Of a DNA stretch of 64,000 nucleotides, positions 23,113-30,592 are shown one piece after another. The stretch is from positions 2,232,001 to 2,296,000 of the forward strand of contig NC_016633.1 of assembly GCF_000236685.1 (NCBI RefSeq), in the 5' to 3' direction. The position numbers and the translations under genes were made by a program. Below the pieces are notes generated by a model. The model did no database searches and was not told the origin of the DNA. It worked only from the letters and a program-made list of their open reading frames with translations. Source of the DNA: Sphaerochaeta pleomorpha str. Grapes (GTDB taxonomy: Bacteria; Spirochaetota; Spirochaetia; Sphaerochaetales; Sphaerochaetaceae). Every line of letters begins with the position of its first letter. The first letter of the stretch is position 1.

Positions 23113-24479
23113 GTAACTCACATAACCTCTCCATTGAAGAAAATTATAAGAGAATGATTGATACACCGGTCAAGGACCTGATACTCACCTTGGCTGTCCC
23201 GACTATCATCTCCATGCTAATCACCTCATTCTACAGCATGACCGACACTATTTTTGTCAGCCATATCGGTACGACTGCAAGCGCTGCCGTGGGGATTGTC
23301 TTTTCCCTTATGAGCATTATCCAGGCAATCGGGATTACCTTTGGACAGGGGTCGGCTAATGTCGTTGCACGGCTATTGGGGGCAAAGGAGAACAAACGTG
23401 CCGATGAAGTGTTCAGCACGGCATTTTTTACCTCAATTGGAGTTGCTCTCTGCCTGTCGTTCTTTGGGTTGACCCATATGACTGGCCTGGTAAGATTTCT
23501 AGGATCTACTTCCACGATTGAACCGCTTGCCATAGCCTATGGTTCGACCATTTTGATCGGAGCCCCATGGATGACCGTATGCTATACGATGAACAACAAC
23601 CTGCGCTCGGAAGGTAAGGCAACATTGGGGATGATAGGCATGAGCAGTGGGGCTATTATCAATGTTATACTGGATCCGGTCTTTATCTTTGGTCTTGATC
23701 TGGGCATCCGTGGGGCGGCACTGGCTACCATTATCAGTCAATTGATCAGTTTTGGTATCCTGCTCTCCCATTTTCTTTACCATCGGAGCAATTTGCATCT
23801 CTCAATACGGAACTTCCGTTTTTCTTGGAAGGTATATAAGGATATCTTCAAAGTTGGGCTTCCCTCGTTGATACGAAACCTTATGGGAACAGTTTCCGTA
23901 ATTTGTCTCAACGTATTTGCCGGTCCCTTTGGGGATGCTGCGATTGCAGCCATGTCTATTACGAATAGGATTATGCAGTTTCTCAATTCTGCCCTGATAG
24001 GGTTCGGGCAGGGGTTCCAGCCGGTCTCCGGGTTCAGCTGGGGAGCCAAACGGTATGACCGGCTCAAAAAAGCTTTTGTTTTCTGCGTAAAAGTCGGAGT
24101 GAGCTCGTTTGCGATTATTGGGTTTCTCTGCTTTCTTGGGGCAAATAGCATAATACGGGTATTCATTTCCGACCCCAAGGTACTTGAAATCGGTACCGTA
24201 GCCATTCGGTTTCAGTGTATCTTGATGCCGTTCATGGCATTCAATACCCTTAGCGGGATGCTGTTTCAGAGTACTAACCATGGGGCGAAGAGCTCAGTGT
24301 TGGCTCTGGCAAGGCAAGGGATTTTCTTTGTTCCGCTTATAGCAACCCTACCGAAATTTGTAGGAATTCTCGGGATTCAGATTTCCCAGCCTATTGCAGA
24401 CCTGCTAAGTGTTGTCCTTTCCCTTGCCCTTGTATTTCCCTTCATGAAGGAACTGTCAGAGCCAGATTCTAGCCTCTAG
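23109..24479 (+). CDS. MATE family efflux transporter
   Basis: A 456-residue inner-membrane transporter with about twelve hydrophobic helices in two homologous halves. The N-terminus (NYKRMIDTPVKDLILTLAVPTIISMLITSFYSMTDT, cited by its ends) and FVSHIGTTASAAVGI are typical of the bacterial DinF/NorM-like group that exports drugs or metabolites in exchange for Na+ or H+. The GTG at 23109 overlaps the upstream stop as GTGA, which I prefer over the GTG at 23097. No good Shine-Dalgarno is present, so coupling is likely. The substrate is unknown. Its 3' end overlaps the convergent protease gene by 11 bases. Confidence 0.88.
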   Translation: MSNSHNLSIEENYKRMIDTPVKDLILTLAVPTIISMLITSFYSMTDTIFVSHIGTTASAAVGIVFSLMSIIQAIGITFGQGSANVVARLLGAKENKRADEVFSTAFFTSIGVALCLSFFGLTHMTGLVRFLGSTSTIEPLAIAYGSTILIGAPWMTVCYTMNNNLRSEGKATLGMIGMSSGAIINVILDPVFIFGLDLGIRGAALATIISQLISFGILLSHFLYHRSNLHLSIRNFRFSWKVYKDIFKVGLPSLIRNLMGTVSVICLNVFAGPFGDAAIAAMSITNRIMQFLNSALIGFGQGFQPVSGFSWGAKRYDRLKKAFVFCVKVGVSSFAIIGFLCFLGANSIIRVFISDPKVLEIGTVAIRFQCILMPFMAFNTLSGMLFQSTNHGAKSSVLALARQGIFFVPLIATLPKFVGILGIQISQPIADLLSVVLSLALVFPFMKELSEPDSSL

Positions 24480-26502
24480 TCGCAACCACTGCCTGATACA
24501 TCTTGCGCAACCTGTCCTCAATACTGTAATTGAAGTTGTCCGGGGTGAAGTTGCCTTTTGTATTGCGCTTCCCCGGCGGTCTACCACTCAATACCTGCAT
24601 CCCTTCATCAATGGTTTTGATCGGATAGATATGGAAGGTATGGTTTTTGATAGCATCCAGGATTTCATAGGGGAGAATCAGGTTTTTTACATTCTGATAG
24701 GGGATGATAACCCCCTGCTTCCCCGTGAGGCCTGTTGCCTGGCAAGTCCTGAAGAACCCTTCGATCTTCTCATTGATACCGCCTACTGGCTGTATCATGC
24801 CCATCTGGTTGACCGAACCTGTCACGGCAATTTCCTGCCGTATCGGAAGTTCCCCGATTGCAGAGAGCAGGGCATATAATTCAGAGGAAGAGGCGCTGTC
24901 TCCATCGACTTCTGCATAGGACTGTTCGAAAGCAATCCCTGCATAGATGGAAAGCGGAAAGGTCCTTGCATAGTGCTTGCGCAGATAACCCTCAAGGATA
25001 AGCAGTCCCTTGTCATGGATTTCCCCGCTCAGCCCGGCCTCATGTTCAATGTTGACGATTCCTTCATTCCCCGGTGCGACAGTTGCAGAAATTACCGTTG
25101 GGGTTCCAAAAGAAGCCGCACCACGGTCCATGACAGCCAAACCGTTAACTACTCCGGTTTTGGAACCGGTAAGGCTGATAATCATTTCGCCATTGAGAAT
25201 TTCATCATTGATGCGGCTTTCCGAGATTCCGCTTATGTAACTGCGTTCGTCGTTGGCTTTGAGGATCATTGCGCCGTCTATGGAATCCTTGCCTGCTGCC
25301 CTTGCCCAGTAATCTGCCTCGATAAGGACATCGAATAACTGGGAGAACTGGGTTGCCAGTTCGTTTCTTGATTCCGAGAACCAGGCACTGTAACGCAGCA
25401 TCTGGCTGAGGGCGTCATCGCTGAGTGGAAGGAGATTGTTTTTCTCGGCATATCTGGTCAATACGGAAATCGTCTTGGCAATGTTTTCCGCAGTAGCTGC
25501 CATCGAGTAATCAAACTGTGCCGAAATCTTGAAGAGTCCCAGAAACCGTTCATCATGTTCAGTCAGGGTGTCGAAGGTATCCTCGCTTCCAATAAGTATC
25601 ACTTTAACACTGATAGGGGCCATCTGTGGTCGGATACCGCCGCTTCGCATCTCTCCTTTGGGGAAACATTTGCCTTCAAGGGCCAATGCGTTGGAGTCTA
25701 GATAACGCTTGAGGGCATCCCAGAGGCCGGTTTCAGCCAATAATTCCTCGGCATTTATGACAATGAAGCCTCCTGCAGCTTCAAGAAGCGATCCTGCATG
25801 GAGCGCAAGGTGATAGTTGCTTTGGTGGGCATCCACAGAGCCGAAGAGATTGGAGAAGGTCGGGTGAGACTCGATTACCAATGGCCTGAGGGTGGTGTCA
25901 GCATGGTTGACCAGCAGATTTACCCTATAGCGTCCAGTGATCGGGTCTTTCAGGATTTTTTCCTCATTGAGCGTATTGATGCGTGGTTCCTGCCTGATAA
26001 GGTCATCTTTCAGGTGCTTGAGGAACACGACAATCTGTTTGTCCTGAAACTGTTTTTCTAGGCTTTCTACCAGTTTGGAGGACGCTTCAAGGAAATTTGT
26101 CTTCTCTACGGCAAGCTGGACAAGTTTCCGGGAGAAAATTTCCATTGCATCGGCAAATTCCTGCCCTTTTCCAGGTGAGAAGGTCAAGGCAAGAGGGCTG
26201 TCGCTTTGGGTGAAGTTACAGACGTAGGCAATATCTTTTACATGGGAGATATCCATACGTGCCTTTTCAGCCATCTGTTTGACAGCCTCCAATCTTCCGC
26301 TTCCTGTGTTTCCGCTTACAAATATGTTATATCCGGCTTTTTCAAGGGCAAATCCCATAGCAAGGGAACGTATAGCCCTCGGTTGTCCGATGATGCCTTC
26401 ATCGGAAACATTCTTGCGGCATTCATGTATCATTTCGAGATCAAAGTCAAAGCAGGCTTCTTCGTAGGGAAGTTCTTTGACGGTTGTTACCATTGCAGTC
26501 AT
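24469..26502 (-). CDS. Lon-like protease with altered Walker A (LonC/AAA_32 type)
   Basis: A 677-residue protein with the AAA_32-type nucleotide-binding region and a C-terminal Lon protease domain. The proteolytic serine lies in GDSASSSELYALLSAI (about residue 545) and the partner lysine in GGINEKIEGFF (about residue 588), so the protease site looks intact. The P-loop reads SGNTGSGRLEAVK, with arginine in place of the usual lysine, as in other members of this branch, so ATP hydrolysis may be weak or absent. There is no N-terminal LAN substrate domain. It is probably a cytoplasmic quality-control protease. The promoter is close to consensus and leaderless. Confidence 0.88.
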   Translation of the reverse strand: MTAMVTTVKELPYEEACFDFDLEMIHECRKNVSDEGIIGQPRAIRSLAMGFALEKAGYNIFVSGNTGSGRLEAVKQMAEKARMDISHVKDIAYVCNFTQSDSPLALTFSPGKGQEFADAMEIFSRKLVQLAVEKTNFLEASSKLVESLEKQFQDKQIVVFLKHLKDDLIRQEPRINTLNEEKILKDPITGRYRVNLLVNHADTTLRPLVIESHPTFSNLFGSVDAHQSNYHLALHAGSLLEAAGGFIVINAEELLAETGLWDALKRYLDSNALALEGKCFPKGEMRSGGIRPQMAPISVKVILIGSEDTFDTLTEHDERFLGLFKISAQFDYSMAATAENIAKTISVLTRYAEKNNLLPLSDDALSQMLRYSAWFSESRNELATQFSQLFDVLIEADYWARAAGKDSIDGAMILKANDERSYISGISESRINDEILNGEMIISLTGSKTGVVNGLAVMDRGAASFGTPTVISATVAPGNEGIVNIEHEAGLSGEIHDKGLLILEGYLRKHYARTFPLSIYAGIAFEQSYAEVDGDSASSSELYALLSAIGELPIRQEIAVTGSVNQMGMIQPVGGINEKIEGFFRTCQATGLTGKQGVIIPYQNVKNLILPYEILDAIKNHTFHIYPIKTIDEGMQVLSGRPPGKRNTKGNFTPDNFNYSIEDRLRKMYQAVVATRG

Positions 26503-26508
26503 GACCGA

Positions 26509-26537
26509 ACTATAGGTGGTGGAACAAATGGTGTCAA
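26509..26537 (-). promoter_or_regulatory. Promoter of the Lon-like protease, leaderless type
   Basis: On the minus strand, TTGACA (26532-26537), exactly 17 bases, TATAGT (26509-26514), then six bases and the ATG. This is the best-formed promoter in the window and leaves no room for a ribosome site. Confidence 0.8.
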
Positions 26538-26548
26538 CTCTTTATACT
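26520..26548 (+). promoter_or_regulatory. Promoter of the Nif3 gene, leaderless type
   Basis: TATACT at 26543-26548, then six bases to the ATG at 26555. The -35 position (26520-26525, TGGAAC) is poor. It overlaps the divergent Lon-like promoter, so the two probably compete. Confidence 0.45.
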
Positions 26549-26554
26549 GCAACC

Positions 26555-27307
26555 ATGAAACGTGATGTATTGATAAACTATCTTGACCAGTATCTGGATA
26601 TTGCCTCCTTTGCCCCTATCGATCGTTCTTCGAATGGATTGGTTGTCGGGGGCCCTGACAGGGAAGTAAAGCGCGTGGCGTTTGCCGTTGATGCATGTCA
26701 GAAGACCTTTGACCTTGCCATTGAGGCCAAATCCGATCTGCTTATCGTGCACCATGGCCTTTTCTGGGGTTCCCCCCTTCCTATAACAAAGAGCCATTAT
26801 AACAGGGTCAAAACATTACTTGACAATCATTTGGACCTTTATGCAGCCCATCTGCCCCTTGATGCCCACAGTGAAGTCGGGAACAATGCGGTAATGGCCC
26901 GTTTGCTTGGCTTGCTGCAGATTGAGCCTTTTGCCTTATACAAAGGAAAGACCCTTGGGTTCAAGGGTGTCTCTGCCGTTTCCCTAGACCCTGCCTCCAT
27001 CGCAAAGACCTTGGGATTCTTGAATCCCATTATCCTTCCGTTCGGAAAACAGGAGATAAGGACAATCGGTATCGTAAGCGGTGGGGCAAGCGATGATGTC
27101 TATGCAGCGCTGGATGAGGGGCTTGACTGCTTCATTACAGGCGAATGTGAACATCAGGTGTATAACGATTGCCTGGAAAACAAGATTACCCTCATTGCCG
27201 GTGGCCATTATCTCAGTGAGGTGTTCGGGGTGCAGGAACTTGCAGGACACCTGAAAAAGAACTTTGGCCTGGAAACTGTCTTTGTTGCTAACCCAACGGG
27301 TCTGTAG
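26555..27307 (+). CDS. Nif3/YbgI family dinuclear metal protein
   Basis: A 250-residue member of the Nif3 family, formerly labelled GTP cyclohydrolase I type 2, whose true role is unsettled. Conserved metal ligands are visible in VHHGLFWG (about residues 68-75), in AAHLPLDAHSEVGNNAVMAR (about 97-116), and near the C-terminus in TGECEHQVYND and GGHYLSE. These match the dinuclear centre of the family. The ATG at 26555 is preferred over the upstream in-frame ATG that lies ahead of the -10 box. The lspA promoter is embedded in and just after its 3' end. Confidence 0.88.
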   Translation: MKRDVLINYLDQYLDIASFAPIDRSSNGLVVGGPDREVKRVAFAVDACQKTFDLAIEAKSDLLIVHHGLFWGSPLPITKSHYNRVKTLLDNHLDLYAAHLPLDAHSEVGNNAVMARLLGLLQIEPFALYKGKTLGFKGVSAVSLDPASIAKTLGFLNPIILPFGKQEIRTIGIVSGGASDDVYAALDEGLDCFITGECEHQVYNDCLENKITLIAGGHYLSEVFGVQELAGHLKKNFGLETVFVANPTGL

Positions 27308-27313
27308 TATATT
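27285..27313 (+). promoter_or_regulatory. Promoter of lspA operon, leaderless type
   Basis: TTGCTA (27285-27290), 17 bases, TATATT (27308-27313), then six bases to the ATG at 27320. The -10 begins on the base after the nif3 stop codon. Confidence 0.6.
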
Positions 27314-27319
27314 GCCGTT

Positions 27320-27850
27320 ATGGATACTAAACCCCGAAACAGATTTCTTCCGTTATTCTTAACCTTGCTGGTGCTTGCAGCTGACCAGCTTACAAAGGCT
27401 TGGATTGTCACCCATATTGCTGAAAACACCATTGGATATACGTTTTTCGGGGATTTCCTGTATATAGTGCATGTCCGCAATACGGCAATAGCTTTCAGTA
27501 TGGGGCTTGGTTTGCCTATACTTGTAAAGTTGCTGGGATTCATCATCTTTCCTGTATTTCTTCTCATTGGCGTTGCCTATGTCTTTTTTTCGAATAAGTA
27601 TAGCCTTTCCCCCTTGCAACGATGGGTTCTTGCCTTGTTCCTTGGTGGTGGGATGGGTAATCTTACCGACCGTATATTCCGTTCTTTCAGGGTGGTTGAT
27701 TTTATTTCAGTCAACACCTATGGTTTTCTAGGGTTTGACCGTTGGCCGACCTGGAATATTGCCGATGCCTCTTTGGTGGTAAGCGGAATTCTCCTTGCCC
27801 TTACTTTACTATTCCCCCCGAAGGGAGAAAAGGAAACAACCGATGTCTAA
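27320..27850 (+). CDS. lspA: Lipoprotein signal peptidase II
   Basis: A 176-residue inner-membrane aspartyl protease that removes signal peptides from prolipoproteins. Four hydrophobic helices are evident. The family boxes are present: LAADQLTKAW near residue 20, VRNTAIAFS, GGGMGNLTDRIFRSFRVVDF with the first catalytic aspartate, and WNIADASLVVSG with the second. Its stop overlaps the next gene by eight bases, and the three genes lspA, the small membrane protein and the propeller protein form one operon. Confidence 0.95.
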   Translation: MDTKPRNRFLPLFLTLLVLAADQLTKAWIVTHIAENTIGYTFFGDFLYIVHVRNTAIAFSMGLGLPILVKLLGFIIFPVFLLIGVAYVFFSNKYSLSPLQRWVLALFLGGGMGNLTDRIFRSFRVVDFISVNTYGFLGFDRWPTWNIADASLVVSGILLALTLLFPPKGEKETTDV

Positions 27851-28130
27851 GAAATCCAATACTGTCTGGTTTATGCTTGCAGCCACTATCCTGAATATAG
27901 TGATCATGCTCCTTCTCTTTGTAATCTGTTTTATATTGATTACACGCTTTGTCGACCCGAATAGCAACTTTGTTCCCCTTTGGCTTGGTTTGTCTTTTTT
28001 GGTAAGTATCGGAGGGAGTTTCTGGTTGTATTCGATTGTTATCAAATGGATGACAAAAAAATTCCAGCTTGAGGATAAATTGGCCCCACTGGTATCCAAA
28101 CGGAAAAAAAACCCTCGACGTGAGGACTGA
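27843..28130 (+). CDS. Small two-helix membrane protein
   Basis: A 95-residue protein with two hydrophobic segments (VWFMLAATILNIVIMLLLFV at about residues 8-27 and PLWLGLSFLVSIGGSFWLYS at about 41-60) and a basic, lysine-rich C-terminus. No family is recognised. The position directly after lspA with an eight-base overlap implies co-translation and a possible role at the membrane. The ATG at 27843 with GGGAGAAAAGG upstream is chosen over the longer frame. Confidence 0.65.
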   Translation: MSKKSNTVWFMLAATILNIVIMLLLFVICFILITRFVDPNSNFVPLWLGLSFLVSIGGSFWLYSIVIKWMTKKFQLEDKLAPLVSKRKKNPRRED

Positions 28131-28132
28131 CG

Positions 28133-29152
28133 ATGAATCTTCCCTCGGTTTCTTCTTTTTCCAAAATCTCTTGGTTTCCCTTCAGTGATGAACCGGTTCT
28201 CCGAAGTCTCTGGTACCTTGGTCGCCTTTGCGATCCTTGTTTTCTGTTTCCCGACCAGGGGCCTGATGGGAAATGGCATCTCTTTGCCCATACCTGGGTA
28301 GGCCTTGAGCATTTCACCAGTGAAAATGGCATTTCCTGGGAACCTCGGAAAATGATTGAGATGAGAGGGCACTCTCCCTTTGTTTTTTATCAGGATGGTG
28401 TCTGGTATCTGTTATATGAGAAACACGATTCTTCCCTTCCTGCCCTGAGAAAGGGGCATGTGAGAAGAAGGGACTTTGAAAAAATAAGTTCAAGTCGCTT
28501 TGAATTGCGTTCCTCAACCGATCTCATTCTCTTTAGTGAACCAAAAATCATCCTTGACAGCAAGGATGTTCCGTTTGCCTCCTATCGGCTTGATAAACCC
28601 AGAATTTCCCGTCCCCAGCTTTTTAAGACAGATGAAGGGTATAGCCTGTATTTTGGAGCTTCCCATACGGTTCTTGAGGATTCCAGACAAAAAGCCTCAA
28701 CCTATTTTGCCTTGGCAACGGCCGATACCCTGGAAGGGCCTTACATCCTTGCAAATGAAGGAAAGCCCCTGCTCAAGCCGGATGCGAATGACAAGTACAG
28801 GAATATGGCCTGTGGTAGCATTAAGGTCGTGCAGGCAAGCGATGGTTTTGCCGCTTTCGAATGTGCGATGCGCTGGGACAAAAAGAAGGGGAAGACTACC
28901 TCGATTCTCCTTCAGTTGGAAAGTTCCGATGGGATTTCCTGGAAAACATCTTTCAGGGCAGAAATCCTTCCCACCCCTGAGAGAGGGTGGGCTAGCAGGT
29001 ATGTGGTAAGTTGTGATGCAAGGTACAAGAGCGATGAACAATGCTGGTATTGCTATTATTCAGCCAATGAGAAAAAAGGGTTTTTCCCGGTGAGGGAGTC
29101 CATAGGACTCCTGTTGGGAAAAGACCCCTCCCTCAGAAAAGTCTTTATCTGA
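28133..29152 (+). CDS. Five-bladed beta-propeller protein, GH43/GH32-like
   Basis: A 339-residue protein whose repeated blade phrases mark a five-bladed propeller of the glycoside hydrolase 43/32/68 superfamily: WHLFAHTW, HSPFVFYQDGVWYLLYE, ISRPQLFKTDEGYSLYFGAS, YFALATADTLEGPY, and DGISWKTSFRAEIL. There is no signal peptide, so it should be cytoplasmic, which is unusual for a polysaccharide-degrading enzyme and would fit a small oligosaccharide. A catalytic triad cannot be assigned safely: the early DPCFLFPDQGPDGKWHLF offers the nucleophile candidate. It is two bases downstream of the previous stop with GAGGA as ribosome site. Confidence 0.7.
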   Translation: MNLPSVSSFSKISWFPFSDEPVLRSLWYLGRLCDPCFLFPDQGPDGKWHLFAHTWVGLEHFTSENGISWEPRKMIEMRGHSPFVFYQDGVWYLLYEKHDSSLPALRKGHVRRRDFEKISSSRFELRSSTDLILFSEPKIILDSKDVPFASYRLDKPRISRPQLFKTDEGYSLYFGASHTVLEDSRQKASTYFALATADTLEGPYILANEGKPLLKPDANDKYRNMACGSIKVVQASDGFAAFECAMRWDKKKGKTTSILLQLESSDGISWKTSFRAEILPTPERGWASRYVVSCDARYKSDEQCWYCYYSANEKKGFFPVRESIGLLLGKDPSLRKVFI

Positions 29153-29158
29153 TTTTCT

Positions 29159-29986
29159 TCATTCAGGTCGTTTCTGCCAGGTGGTCATTCCTTCCCATAC
29201 TGTTGTTTTGCTCAGGTCCTTTTCAGTCCTCACAATCTTATGAAATAGGACTGGGGTTTCTGATTGGAAGGCTTCGGCATCCAAGCTTCCCGTATATACG
29301 GTAATAGTATCCCCTGCGAATGTCTGTCTGATCCAGGATACATCTATATCCGACACTTTTACCCGGTTCCTGAATGCATCGGGAAGTGATTCCATCGCCC
29401 AGTTCAGATAGGAAATATTGTTTATATGCTGGTTGCTGTCAGAATCGAGATACTGGATGGTTGGCTTGTAGACTGACAAGGTCGTGCAACCGGATTCTTC
29501 ATAGGTAGGTCTTCGTTTTAAATCGACATCAAGGTTGTATTGCTCCAATTCCTCTGGAGGTTGTCCTATGCGTTCGGAGATTACCCCAGGGCGGCAGGGC
29601 CTGCCATTATGCTCGATATCCAAGACTGCCCAGAAGGTTGTCGCGGTAAAGACCGGTTCTTTTTTCTCGTCGACACCTCGTATTACCCTAGGCAGATGCA
29701 GACGCAGCGGTTTTTGGGCCCATGTCTCAATGGAGATTGTCTCCGGCCATCTGGTATATCGGTCTATATGGATTTGGGATCGGGTGATTACCCAGGTTTT
29801 CCCTTCTTTATGCATCTCGGGGATACTGCAACCCCTGCATGCCGCATGGAGACCTGCAGCTTCCTGTACAATTTCAAAATAGAAGGCTAGCCTTGCGTAA
29901 TAATAACTATCTGTCTCGTAGCTATACGTCATGAACTTGCTATGTGATACATTATTTTGGTCAATTGCTGCAAAACTAACTTCCAT
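29159..29986 (-). CDS. Acyl-ACP thioesterase
   Basis: A 275-residue double-hotdog thioesterase (FatA/FatB-like family) that releases fatty acids from acyl carrier protein. The first hotdog contains EAAGLHAACRGCSI and WVITRSQIHIDRYTRWPETI. The second contains DSDSNQHINNISYLNWAMES, with the Asn-His-x-Asn signature of the active site. The ATG at 29984-29986 (MEVSFAAIDQ) has AAGGA upstream and overlaps rsmD by 11 bases. The longer frame lies wholly within rsmD. It is the last gene of the minus-strand run from dnaE. Confidence 0.88.
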   Translation of the reverse strand: MEVSFAAIDQNNVSHSKFMTYSYETDSYYYARLAFYFEIVQEAAGLHAACRGCSIPEMHKEGKTWVITRSQIHIDRYTRWPETISIETWAQKPLRLHLPRVIRGVDEKKEPVFTATTFWAVLDIEHNGRPCRPGVISERIGQPPEELEQYNLDVDLKRRPTYEESGCTTLSVYKPTIQYLDSDSNQHINNISYLNWAMESLPDAFRNRVKVSDIDVSWIRQTFAGDTITVYTGSLDAEAFQSETPVLFHKIVRTEKDLSKTTVWEGMTTWQKRPE

Positions 29987-30536
29987 TATTTGCGTCTTCC
30001 TTACTATTCCTAAAGAACCGGAGGGTACTCCGGCCGTATTTTCGTTCGTCATAACAGAGAAGGTTTCCGATTTCCTTGGGCCAGTCTTTTTTTTCCTCGG
30101 CGGGATAGTGAATGATAAATAGACCACCCGGGGTCAGCAGCTTTGCTTTATCGATTGCTCTGGCCAGTTCTATTTTCCCATCCATGGGGAATGGAGGATC
30201 TGCATACACAATATCGTATTGCCGTTTTGCCGTAGGGATGAACCGTCTTACATCGGTCATAAACAATTGGATTTCTGACTCAACCATCCCTATGTTATTC
30301 AAGATTGTGGCTTTTTTACCACGGTCCTTCTCGACTAAATGTACGGGGCTAGCCCCTCTTGAGGCTGCTTCGATTCCTACGCAACCGCTTCCGGTAAATA
30401 AGTCGAGCCAGGATTGACCTTCCAAATTTCCGAGAATATCAAATAATGATTCCCTCATACAATCCATTGCAGGTCTGATAACCCCGGGGGGGCACAGAAC
30501 CGTTCTGCCACGATATTTTCCACCTGTAACTCGCAC
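29976..30536 (-). CDS. rsmD: 16S rRNA (guanine-966-N2)-methyltransferase
   Basis: A 186-residue Rossmann-fold methyltransferase acting on G966 of 16S rRNA. The SAM motif is DLFTGSGCVGIEAASRGA (about residues 41-58) and the catalytic motif is DPPF within YDIVYADPPF (about 112-121). The N-terminus MRVTGGKYRGR is typical. Translation starts at a GTG, with GAGGTAG upstream. It sits 56 bases after recG. Confidence 0.95.
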   Translation of the reverse strand: MRVTGGKYRGRTVLCPPGVIRPAMDCMRESLFDILGNLEGQSWLDLFTGSGCVGIEAASRGASPVHLVEKDRGKKATILNNIGMVESEIQLFMTDVRRFIPTAKRQYDIVYADPPFPMDGKIELARAIDKAKLLTPGGLFIIHYPAEEKKDWPKEIGNLLCYDERKYGRSTLRFFRNSKEDANNGS

Positions 30537-30592
30537 TTCGCTACCTCAATGCCTTTGATAATAAAATATGGGAAGCGTTTATTCAAGGCAAC

